This document shows, in pieces, positions 25,947-34,095 of a DNA stretch of 64,000 nucleotides. The position numbers and the translations under genes were made by a program. The notes under the pieces are model-generated. The model was given only the letters and a program-made list of their open reading frames with translations. It was not told where the DNA came from and made no database searches. This stretch comes from Aestuariivivens marinum. Its GTDB lineage: Bacteria; Bacteroidota; Bacteroidia; Flavobacteriales; Flavobacteriaceae. The stretch covers positions 62,001 through 126,000 of the forward strand of contig NZ_JAKMCR010000003.1 in assembly GCF_022662175.1 (NCBI RefSeq), in the 5' to 3' direction. Position 1 is the stretch's first letter; every line of letters begins with the position of its first letter.

Positions 25947-28900
25947 CTATCTTTTAAGTGTAAAATGATTTTTAAAAATTCTACCATCTTGTAGGGTCAC
26001 AGCAAACCAATAATCGTCAGTAGGCATAATTTTTCCGTTGAAAGTACCATCCCAGCCATTGCCTAATGGATCCAGTTCCTTTATTAGTTTCCCAAATCGG
26101 TCAAAAATTAAAATTTTGGAATTGGGCTGAAACATACCTGATAAGCCAAATACTTGCCATGTATCGTGAAACCCATCATTGTTAGGGGTGAAGAACTTTG
26201 GAAAACCAACAACTGAAACCTGCTGAGTTATTGTTCCGCAATCGTTCTTTATATCTAAAATATTTACAGTGTAGATACCCGGAAACACGTTTTCAAAAAG
26301 ATTACTCTCTTGAAAGTCCCGATAAATTGTCTGGTTGTTCTCATCATAAAGGGCATAGAGGTAGGTTCCTTCACCAGAGGCAAAAACGGTAATGGTGTTA
26401 TTGGTTGATACATCTTTGACCTCAAAGGGAGTCATGTCGAAACTAGCTATGTTCGATGGCTCGACTTTAATTGTTCTGTCCTTTGAACATCCAGTAGTAA
26501 TATTTGTAACTGTAACTGTATAAGTCCCTGTTTGGTTGATTTGAATACTATAAGTATCATCACCTGTAGACCATGTATAGGCATAATTGCTTGGTGTATC
26601 CATTAGTACAGCAGCATTAAGCTCTATAGACTGTGGAGAAGTATTAAGGCAATAGTAAGTAAGAGTCTCGGTTTCTATATTAGGGAGCCTGTTAACCGTT
26701 AATAGGACTTCGCTAATACCATAGCAGGCATTATCGTTTTCAGCTCTGGCATATATGGTTTGTAAATAAGGAGTGGTGTTGGTGTAAGGTGAGTTTAATA
26801 CATTTTGTTCAAGAAGAGCATCTGTGTAAGTTTCATAATAAGTAATAGGAAATGTAAACCCATTAATGGTTTGCATGTCAATAGTAATATCATTTAAATT
26901 AAAGTTATTTATTCCATCTTCTGATCCTAATTCATCACAAACAGGAGGTGATATATAATTATCCATTTGTGTACTGGACACTTCAAGCGTAAGTTCAGCA
27001 ATATTATAACAACTAGTGGTATTATTAATAACCTGTACATAAATTAATTGAGGGTTGGTAGTATTGGAATAACTATTTGGTGTTTGAATTTCGTTTGTAC
27101 TATTTTGGGCATCTATTAAACTTGTATAAAATTTAACGGATCTATCGGGAATACCATTGGTTAACCCATCCTTTGCTTGGTATAAATTAAAAAGGGTTTT
27201 ATGGTCCACAATACCATCTTCATCACATTGAACTAATGAAGTATTACTATTTGTTGGCAGCGGATTGACAATTAAGTGAATAGCATCAGAAACCGAATAA
27301 CAATACGGATACAAATTGTTCTCTATTCGAGCATAAATAATTTCATCGAAGGCTGCTTGATTGGTGTAATTATAATTGAGTGCACCAACATTGTTCTCAG
27401 CATCTCCAGTAGTATGGTGATAGGTAATGGTATAGTCTGAATTACTCTGACTTCCTAAAATATCATTATCCAATAAGTGAAGATCTATGTCGGTTAAACC
27501 ATTCGAAGGATCTGGATCTGTTGGGGTTACATTATCACAGAAAATTAAATCTTTTATATTACTTATTTTTGGAGTATTATATACTTGAACCTTAAAAGAC
27601 ACAGAAGTGTCAAAACAAGTCTTGTTTTCATAAAGCCCAACTCTTGTATAGATGGTTTGAGGTGATTGAGTGGCAGTAAACAATTCTCTAATTTCATTAA
27701 TATTTAAATCGGCATCACTTTTCGTACTAAAATATTTAACCTCATATACTTTAGGATCTTGCTTCCCTAATATTTCATTATTGATGGTGGTTAAATCAAA
27801 ATTATATCGATTATCGTTATTATCATCACAAAGAAAAACATTATTTGGTTGGTTGGCTACAGGGGGATCAAAATAACTTACCAATGCTTCGCCTTCCAGT
27901 ACGTTACAATCATTATTTATAGTTTCAACAATAAGTTTATATTCTCCTGCTTGGGAAACCTCAAGATCAAAATCATTTTCTGGTAATATAATTCCATCTT
28001 TTGTCCATTCATAAGTAGCTCCATGGATATCCTCTGCGACTAAGGTATATGTTTCCCCATGGCACAAGGGCAGATAGGTTATATTTATTGTTTTACGGGT
28101 TATATTTATTTTTTCAGCAAAAAAAGAAGCAATAAATGGTGGTAAACCCTGTCTGGAGCTTCTGTTAAGTGAAACAGCATTATGCCTATAGTCACAAGCT
28201 GTTCCTCTTTCGTTAGGATTGTTTATCACAGAAAGAAAAGGAGATCCAATAGGGTAGGTAATGCTCATGGCACGGTATATCTTGCCATTTGGTCCAAGTT
28301 GCAATGCACCCCTATACATTTGTCTATGGTCTATAACAACTTTGCTTCCACTTATATCTGGTTCCAAAAGGTCGAATTGTAACAATGCACCATATTGACT
28401 TTGAGGATTATTGAACTCGTCTCTTGGTGTTTCATAATACGTAGTTACATAAAGTAGTTCATTGTTTTGAGAAAACTCCAAACCATAAGGTACCTGTGGT
28501 TTATTATTTGGACTAAAGCCAATATTTATGGGTGTTGAATTACTAACCTTTCCTGTGTTGGCATCAAAATCAAAAAGATATAATCCTGATCCAATATTGG
28601 CACATGCCAGTTTTGTACCATCAGGAGACAATTTAAGATAGCCCCTGGCATCACTAATAAAAGTATTAACAAAAGATTTAACTGGGGTAGTATTTACTCC
28701 TGTATTTGAAACTTCATAAGCATAAAACGTGTCATAAATGGGATTGTCTTCAGCTTTTCCGCTTGAAGAAGCCAATGTGATGACCCAAATGGATTTAGAA
28801 ACACAATCTTTTAATACTGCACTAATTTTTTCTGAACTGTCTTCGAGCAATTCAACATTTTTTGAAACTACATCACCTAAACCATTATTTAAGGTTAAAT

Positions 28901-29300
28901 CTACAGTAGAGAAATTAAATCCTCTGTCTGGATCACCGCCAATAGAAGTATCAACGGTAAAAATATAAAAGATATTTGCATCATTAGGTTTAGGAACAAT
29001 AATGCCAGATTGCGAACTAGATGGATCTCCATAAAGACCGTTACCATTTGGCATGGGTTGATGTAATTTATTCCATACCGTAATACCATCAGTATAGAAT
29101 AATAAATTACCATCACTATCTGAAATGGAAGCACAACCCTCATCGGTATTTAACATTCCATTAGTCAGGTTTGTTATTGATCCATCAGGATTAAAGTGTA
29201 TGCCAGCATTTGCTCCAAAATACCAATTGGAAGCCTCATCTTGTGAAAAAGCACCAAGGGTAGTTAGAAAACAGAATAATATAAAAGCGGTTTTTTTCAT
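25947..29300 (-). CDS. Secreted protein with beta-propeller-like head, 4 modules and T9SS type B sorting domain
   Basis: A 1117-residue protein with a signal peptide (TAFILFCFLTTLGAFSQ). The head (about 20-400) begins NWYFGANAGIHFNPDGS and contains GCASISDSDGNLLFYTDGIT and DPSSSQSGIIVPKP, closely similar to the 897-residue neighbour. A PKD-like domain follows, with four Cys modules (FLCDDNNDNRYNFDL, FCDN, QCDEDG, VCDELG), a PKD-like domain (TYAYTWSTGDDTYSI region, near 955) and CHU_C (KFFTPNNDGFHDTW to NHFTLKR). It lies 27 bp downstream of the ABC permease gene. Secretion to the cell surface by T9SS is well supported by the C-terminus; the ligand is unknown. Confidence 0.88.
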   Translation of the reverse strand: MKKTAFILFCFLTTLGAFSQDEASNWYFGANAGIHFNPDGSITNLTNGMLNTDEGCASISDSDGNLLFYTDGITVWNKLHQPMPNGNGLYGDPSSSQSGIIVPKPNDANIFYIFTVDTSIGGDPDRGFNFSTVDLTLNNGLGDVVSKNVELLEDSSEKISAVLKDCVSKSIWVITLASSSGKAEDNPIYDTFYAYEVSNTGVNTTPVKSFVNTFISDARGYLKLSPDGTKLACANIGSGLYLFDFDANTGKVSNSTPINIGFSPNNKPQVPYGLEFSQNNELLYVTTYYETPRDEFNNPQSQYGALLQFDLLEPDISGSKVVIDHRQMYRGALQLGPNGKIYRAMSITYPIGSPFLSVINNPNERGTACDYRHNAVSLNRSSRQGLPPFIASFFAEKINITRKTINITYLPLCHGETYTLVAEDIHGATYEWTKDGIILPENDFDLEVSQAGEYKLIVETINNDCNVLEGEALVSYFDPPVANQPNNVFLCDDNNDNRYNFDLTTINNEILGKQDPKVYEVKYFSTKSDADLNINEIRELFTATQSPQTIYTRVGLYENKTCFDTSVSFKVQVYNTPKISNIKDLIFCDNVTPTDPDPSNGLTDIDLHLLDNDILGSQSNSDYTITYHHTTGDAENNVGALNYNYTNQAAFDEIIYARIENNLYPYCYSVSDAIHLIVNPLPTNSNTSLVQCDEDGIVDHKTLFNLYQAKDGLTNGIPDRSVKFYTSLIDAQNSTNEIQTPNSYSNTTNPQLIYVQVINNTTSCYNIAELTLEVSSTQMDNYISPPVCDELGSEDGINNFNLNDITIDMQTINGFTFPITYYETYTDALLEQNVLNSPYTNTTPYLQTIYARAENDNACYGISEVLLTVNRLPNIETETLTYYCLNTSPQSIELNAAVLMDTPSNYAYTWSTGDDTYSIQINQTGTYTVTVTNITTGCSKDRTIKVEPSNIASFDMTPFEVKDVSTNNTITVFASGEGTYLYALYDENNQTIYRDFQESNLFENVFPGIYTVNILDIKNDCGTITQQVSVVGFPKFFTPNNDGFHDTWQVFGLSGMFQPNSKILIFDRFGKLIKELDPLGNGWDGTFNGKIMPTDDYWFAVTLQDGRIFKNHFTLKR

Positions 29301-29327
29301 CTTTCACAGCAAAGGCTACCAAAGATA

Positions 29328-30161
29328 TTATAAATCCCGCTTTTTTAATAATCTATACGATAAAAAGACAAATAGTGCTGTCCAGCCCAATACAATAACA
29401 ATTTCATACCAGTGCACGGCGTAGTCGTAGGATAGGTCTTCTCCAACTTGGGCAGCTACTTCTTTTACAGCTGATAGTCTAGACCCTGGTTCATCTATTA
29501 AGTTCCACATGGATTTAAAGGGCAAAAATTGATAAATAGTGTCTGCTAGATCAGTTCCCTTATTATATCCAGACACAACCAAATAGCTAATGAATTCAAC
29601 TGAAAATAAAACAATCATAGTTGCTACAGCAAAAGCAGAACGCTTAATTAGCATGCCGAGAAATAACCCAAAAGAGAAAAACCCAAGAAGCTTCACGAAA
29701 AAAGCAACAAGATATTCTAAATCTAAAAAAATAATCGATAATTCATTATAACTCGAATATATTAACCCAAGAATAAGGGACACCACAAAAACAAAAAGTG
29801 TAGATATTAGCGATAGTGCAATGACGGCATAAAATTTTGAAAGTATAAATTCTTTCTTACTTAGGCCGTCAATTAAATTTTGCTTGATGGTTTTATTGCT
29901 ATACTCATTGGCTACCATAGATACTATAACCAACAAAAGAAAGAATTTTAATTGAGCAGCTACAAAAGTATTAAAGTGCCAGATATATGGAAAATTGAAT
30001 ATGCCTAGTTCAGCCAAATGGAATTTTATTGGGCCAATATTAAACTTAATGGTTGCAAACAACGAAATTAAGCTTAATAATATAAAGTAGATAAGCACTA
30101 AAACCCTACTTGCTTTATTATGGATTAGTTTATAATATTCTATATCTAAAAGACGTAACAT
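29328..30161 (-). CDS. ABC-2 type transporter permease
   Basis: A 277-residue membrane protein with about six hydrophobic segments (for example VLVLIYFILLSLISLFATI and LISTLFVFVVSLILGLIY). A large extracytoplasmic loop lies near its C-terminus, and it ends YRLLKKRDL. The pattern of NEYSNKTIKQNLIDGLSKKEF between the second and third segments is typical of ABC-2 permeases in which a conserved region couples to the ATPase. It lies 19 bp after the ATPase gene, and the two form an exporter pair. The substrate cannot be told from sequence. Confidence 0.88.
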   Translation of the reverse strand: MLRLLDIEYYKLIHNKASRVLVLIYFILLSLISLFATIKFNIGPIKFHLAELGIFNFPYIWHFNTFVAAQLKFFLLLVIVSMVANEYSNKTIKQNLIDGLSKKEFILSKFYAVIALSLISTLFVFVVSLILGLIYSSYNELSIIFLDLEYLVAFFVKLLGFFSFGLFLGMLIKRSAFAVATMIVLFSVEFISYLVVSGYNKGTDLADTIYQFLPFKSMWNLIDEPGSRLSAVKEVAAQVGEDLSYDYAVHWYEIVIVLGWTALFVFLSYRLLKKRDL

Positions 30162-30180
30162 AATAATAATCTTTTGCGAG

Positions 30181-31080
30181 CTATTTGTTATGGTCAGTTA
30201 ATTGTAAAAATTGTTCTTCTAAGCTTTCTTTACGCTGTACCAAATGAGTTAGGATAATCCCTTTATCAAACAATAGTTTATTAAAATCTTCAGATGATAA
30301 AGGTTCGTTTAAAAAAGCAGTAATTAAGTCACCTTTGGTTTTAATGTTACCAAAAGAAGTATTGTTCTTTAAAAACGAAATTAATTCTTCATGCTTTTTA
30401 CACTTTAGCTCAAAGAAACCATGACTGGAAATCATTTCATCCACTCTACCAGAATATAGCTTAACACCTTTACGAAGAACAACAACATGTGTACACACCT
30501 TTTCAACTTCATCTAATAAGTGTGATGCTAAAAGGATAGTTGTCCCTTTAGCGGCTATTTGTTTAATAATCTCCCTAATTTGATGAATACCTTGCGGATC
30601 CAAACCGTTAGTTGGCTCGTCTAGGATTAAAATTTCAGGATCGTTCAATAGGGCAGAAGCTATTGCTAAGCGTTGTTTCATGCCTAATGAATAGGTTTTA
30701 AACTTACTGTTTTTACGTTCCAAAAGTCCAACAACGTCTAATTTCTCATCAATTTTATTGTAATTGACGCCCTTTATTTTACAGACCAATTTTAGGTTTT
30801 GGCTTCCGGTCATATAGGGATAAAAATTAGGACGCTCAATAATAGCTCCTACTTTTTTTAAAGCATTGTGGGTGGTAATATTTCCATTGAACCAATGAAA
30901 ACTTCCTGAAGTTTTATTTACTACATTTAATACAACACCAAGAGTTGTTGATTTTCCGCTGCCGTTTGGACCTAAAAGGCCATAAACATTACCTTTGTTT
31001 ATGGTGAATGATAAATCTTTAACTGCGGTTAAATAACCAAATTTTTTTGTAAGGTTCTTGATGGTTAGAATGGATTCCAA
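30181..31080 (-). CDS. ABC transporter ATP-binding protein
   Basis: A 299-residue ATPase of the CcmA/YhaQ-like type. Walker A is GLLGPNGSGKSTT (about 34-46). The signature is YSLGMKQRLAIASALL and Walker B is ILILDEPTNGLDP, followed by the H-loop LLASHLLDEVE. The only sensible start is TTG at 31080; an in-frame stop occurs upstream before any ATG or GTG. The C-terminal ~80 residues are the usual accessory extension. It pairs with the downstream permease gene. Confidence 0.92.
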   Translation of the reverse strand: MESILTIKNLTKKFGYLTAVKDLSFTINKGNVYGLLGPNGSGKSTTLGVVLNVVNKTSGSFHWFNGNITTHNALKKVGAIIERPNFYPYMTGSQNLKLVCKIKGVNYNKIDEKLDVVGLLERKNSKFKTYSLGMKQRLAIASALLNDPEILILDEPTNGLDPQGIHQIREIIKQIAAKGTTILLASHLLDEVEKVCTHVVVLRKGVKLYSGRVDEMISSHGFFELKCKKHEELISFLKNNTSFGNIKTKGDLITAFLNEPLSSEDFNKLLFDKGIILTHLVQRKESLEEQFLQLTDHNK

Positions 31081-31290
31081 GTGTATTCTATTTTTGACCG
31101 AATGAAATCCGGAAGTGATTGATTACTGAAAATATGACGATGTTCATATGTTTTTGTTACAATGGTACTTATAAAAAACTAAATTTTGAATCAATAGCTT
31201 ACAAGGATTAGTTTAATTTTAGTAAACAATATACCTATTTCATTTAATTTTCATATAGATATTGTTGATTTTTAAATAAAAAAAATCATG

Positions 31291-31298
31291 TACTTTTG
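31291..31298 (+). promoter_or_regulatory. -7 promoter box of the kinase-like gene
   Basis: TACTTTTG matches TAnnTTTG, 16 bases upstream of ATG 31315. A TTG occurs 23 bp further upstream. The short leader leaves no Shine-Dalgarno sequence. Confidence 0.5.
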
Positions 31299-31314
31299 AA
31301 TAAGCAATAAATTT

Positions 31315-32376
31315 ATGGACGATTTAAAGATATCGAAAAAAAAACCTACTTATTCCATTAGCAATAAGTTGCACAATTATCTAGTTAGGTATGATCGGGA
31401 TGTAAAAATACCTATATTCTATGATGATTTATTGCGTTTTCAAGGAGGTCTCGTGGTTTATGATAAAGATGGTAATGACACGCTTTGGATTAGGGTGTAT
31501 TATAATGAATTTGAAAGGGAAGAGATAGATATTGCCTTAAAACGTATTTATAGTATTTTACATTCTGATGGAAGTATTAATACCATTCCTTTTTTAAATG
31601 TTGATGCCATTGATTTTTGCACTTTTGGTAATTCAAAACCCTTTAGAATTAAAGTTAGAAATATATTGAATGACAACTACACTTATTTTTATGTAAAATC
31701 TGCTGATGCTTCACGGGTTTATGGCTTAGAGTTAGAACATATGCTTTCACCATACAATCTAAACTTTTTAGTATATAAAAATACGTTAATAGAAGAACAT
31801 ATTGCTGGAATCCCTGGAGATGAGTTCATAAAAAATATGCTGCCTAAGTGTAATAAATCTGAAAAATCACAAATAGCCAAAGAATTTGTTAAGTTTAACG
31901 AACGTTGTATGATTAGGCTTTTGGGGGATATGCGTTCTTATAATTATGTAATAGTACCTACTCACGATTTTGACCATGTGGTTTATAAAATAAGGGCTAT
32001 AGATTTTGATCAGCAGAGCTACGAAGGCAAGTTTAATATTTACCGTCCTCAGTTTTTTAAAGAAAATTCAAAAATGGTGGAATTGGTTTCTGAAACTATC
32101 CAAAAACCTTCTATAGATCAATATAAAACAGAAGAACGTTCTATATTGGTAAAGCGTTTAAAGAGTTTTCAAAATAGAATAGGTAAACTCATAGATTGTA
32201 TGGAAGCCGATACAATTTCGAGCCCAGAAAATATTGATGTGCTTAAAATGAATATTTTTCAATATACCAAAGACGTGAATTTTAAGCGTTCTAAAAACAT
32301 GGGGGAAATACTTAAATACGCTTTAGAATTCTTGGTTAGAAATTACGAAAATGTGAAGCTTGAGAGTTTGAAGTAA
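31315..32376 (+). CDS. Uncharacterised protein with kinase/APH-like active-site pattern
   Basis: I do not recognise this 353-residue protein. It shows an ordered set of kinase-like signals. Lys128 in YFYVKSAD and Glu139/Glu141 in GLELEHML resemble the beta3 Lys and alphaC Glu. A hinge-like EEHIAGIPGDEF follows at about 160-171. LGDMRSYN (Asp205, Asn210) has the spacing of the HGDxxxxN catalytic loop of aminoglycoside/choline kinases. IDFDQQS (Asp230) stands in the place of the metal-binding DFG aspartate. The C-terminal ~100 residues look helical. It stands alone, ending 4 bp from a convergent gene. A kinase function is inference; a phosphotransferase-like fold without activity is also possible. 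Confidence 0.6.
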   Translation: MDDLKISKKKPTYSISNKLHNYLVRYDRDVKIPIFYDDLLRFQGGLVVYDKDGNDTLWIRVYYNEFEREEIDIALKRIYSILHSDGSINTIPFLNVDAIDFCTFGNSKPFRIKVRNILNDNYTYFYVKSADASRVYGLELEHMLSPYNLNFLVYKNTLIEEHIAGIPGDEFIKNMLPKCNKSEKSQIAKEFVKFNERCMIRLLGDMRSYNYVIVPTHDFDHVVYKIRAIDFDQQSYEGKFNIYRPQFFKENSKMVELVSETIQKPSIDQYKTEERSILVKRLKSFQNRIGKLIDCMEADTISSPENIDVLKMNIFQYTKDVNFKRSKNMGEILKYALEFLVRNYENVKLESLK

Positions 32377-32380
32377 ATTG

Positions 32381-32893
32381 TTAGTTCCAGTGCTCGTCAA
32401 AGTCAAGATTGTCATAATCATCAATATCCAAGCCTTCTTCAAATTCATCAAAATCATCATTACCTTCAGCTTCAAATGATTTTTCCGGCGCGATTTCAGG
32501 CACTTGTCCTTGAACAAACATTAAGTTAGGATAGTCAAAACCTTCTGTTTCTTCTACTATTTCAGCTAGCTCAACAAAAAAGGTCCACATGCTTAAAAAA
32601 TCGTAAACATAAATAAGTTTAGGAGATATTTCATGTGCTACATCATTTATCCTGGTTTCATTCATTAAACGGGCAGAAGCATCTTCACTTAAATCGAAAA
32701 GAGATATTTCCTCACCTTGGTTCCATTGATCGTCACTAATATAAAATGAAGCCATTTCAGAACCATCAAATCCAAAGGACTGTGTGATAATGTTATGTAA
32801 ATCTTCCAAGGTGTCATCTTCACGAATTTCCAAATCACGAAAAATATCCTCTTCAGTATCATTATCCAATATTACCCTAAATCTATAAATCAT
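32381..32893 (-). CDS. pRiA4b ORF-3-like protein (IS1096 passenger TnpR-like family)
   Basis: The 170-residue protein starts MIYRFRVILDNDTEEDIFRD, then has LEDLHNIITQSFGFDGSEMASF, DQW and YVYDFLSMWTFFVEL. This is the pattern of the plasmid pRiA4b ORF-3 family. The family name comes from an insertion-sequence passenger gene, but chromosomal copies are usually lone genes of unknown function. The C-terminal ~35 residues are strongly acidic (FDEFEEGLDIDDYDNLDFDE). No transposase or inverted repeats lie nearby, so it is not evidence of a mobile element. It is 36 bp upstream of the heme A synthase gene on the same strand. Confidence 0.75.
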   Translation of the reverse strand: MIYRFRVILDNDTEEDIFRDLEIREDDTLEDLHNIITQSFGFDGSEMASFYISDDQWNQGEEISLFDLSEDASARLMNETRINDVAHEISPKLIYVYDFLSMWTFFVELAEIVEETEGFDYPNLMFVQGQVPEIAPEKSFEAEGNDDFDEFEEGLDIDDYDNLDFDEHWN

Positions 32894-32928
32894 TTTTAAA
32901 CGTATTTTGCAAATGTAAGTTTTTTATA

Positions 32929-33945
32929 CTATTTACTAAAGCGGTGTAAAGTAAATATCATGGCACTTAATAAGAAAAAAGCACCTACTTGATGGGCAAC
33001 TCCCAACCAAATAGGAACTTGTAATAAAATGGTATAAACACCCAATAAAAACTGTAAACCTACTAAAATTAAGAGCACATTTATGGCTTTTTTTTGTAAA
33101 CTATTTAACTGCATTTTTTTTGATTTATACCAAACTAATAAAATAATGAACAGTACAATAAAGGCTAAAATTCTATGTACAAACTGTACCCCACTTTTGC
33201 CTTCAGTGAAGTTCTTGTATAATGGATTTTGCTCTATGTATACGGTTTCATGTATGAATCTACCTTCACTCATCATAGGCCAATGGTTATGGATGAAACC
33301 AGCATCTAATCCTGCTACAAAAGCACCATATATAATTTGAAGTAGTAATATAGCCAATCCAAATCTAACTAAGTTCCTAAAGCCTTTGTGAATAGTCTGT
33401 TTTGTAGGGTAAATTAAGTCCAATCCCACCCAAAGTGTATAAGCAAATGTAACAAAGGCAGTAGTTAGATGTGCTGCTAAGCGATAATGACTAACATCTG
33501 GTCGGTCCACCAATCCACTTTTAACCATATACCAGCCTAAAAACCCTTGAAAGGCTCCCAAGCCTAATAATATTATGGCTTTTTTTATGGTAGATTTGGT
33601 AAGTCGTTTTTTAATTAAGAAATACAAAAACGGTATAAAAAACACCAATCCCATAAGCCTGCCTATTACACGGTGCAACCATTCCCAAAAATAGATATCC
33701 TTAAAATCCTGAAGCGAAAAATGGGTATTCAACTTTTGGTATTCCGGATATTGTTTATAAAGATCGAAAGCAATTTGCCATTCGGTTTCGTTCATTGGGG
33801 GTATGGTACCCGAAATAAGTTTGTAATTTGAAATGGAGAGACCAGAATGGGTTAGTCTTGTAATGCCACCTATTATAACCATTATAAAGATTAGGAAGCA
33901 ACCTGTAAATAACCAATATATAACTGTTTTATTATCTTTTTTCAT
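32929..33945 (-). CDS. ctaA: Heme A synthase (COX15/CtaA family)
   Basis: A 338-residue membrane enzyme that converts heme O to heme A for aa3-type cytochrome oxidase. About eight transmembrane segments are visible. The four expected histidines occur in EWLHRVIGRLMG, YRLAAHLTTAF, VQFVHRILAF and GVAHQVGAFFLL. The N-terminus contains GGITRLTHSGLSI, a hallmark of the family. It is preceded on the same strand by an acetyltransferase relic and the cca gene. The start is ATG at 33945. Confidence 0.94.
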   Translation of the reverse strand: MKKDNKTVIYWLFTGCFLIFIMVIIGGITRLTHSGLSISNYKLISGTIPPMNETEWQIAFDLYKQYPEYQKLNTHFSLQDFKDIYFWEWLHRVIGRLMGLVFFIPFLYFLIKKRLTKSTIKKAIILLGLGAFQGFLGWYMVKSGLVDRPDVSHYRLAAHLTTAFVTFAYTLWVGLDLIYPTKQTIHKGFRNLVRFGLAILLLQIIYGAFVAGLDAGFIHNHWPMMSEGRFIHETVYIEQNPLYKNFTEGKSGVQFVHRILAFIVLFIILLVWYKSKKMQLNSLQKKAINVLLILVGLQFLLGVYTILLQVPIWLGVAHQVGAFFLLSAMIFTLHRFSK

Positions 33946-33987
33946 GTGTTGATATTTATTATTTTTTTGGAAATACTATTTTAAACC

Positions 33988-34095
33988 TTATGTAAGACCA
34001 AAACTTGAAATGATTTTGTAATTATTCTTTTTATAAAACGAAATTGCTACAACTTGTGATGAGTATGAAGCATCCATTCTTAAAATCTGAATCAT
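33988..34095 (-). pseudogene. C-terminal relic of a GNAT acetyltransferase
   Basis: A 35-codon frame directly after cca reads MIQILRMDASYSSQVVAISF then YKKNNYKIIS and ends at TAA 33988. It matches the last part of GNAT N-acetyltransferases, whose C-terminus has the form (I/L)RLDAS...A..FYEKxGF. The N-terminal two thirds, including the acetyl-CoA-binding motif, are absent: cca coding sequence occupies the place. Its ATG overlaps the cca stop (TAATG). I read it as the remnant of a deleted downstream gene, although a translated mini-peptide cannot be excluded. Confidence 0.55.

Noticed and set aside
32381-32893. Insertion-sequence remnant suggested by the IS1096-passenger family name.
   Set aside because: There is no transposase, no terminal inverted repeat and no target duplication; the family is common as a lone chromosomal gene.
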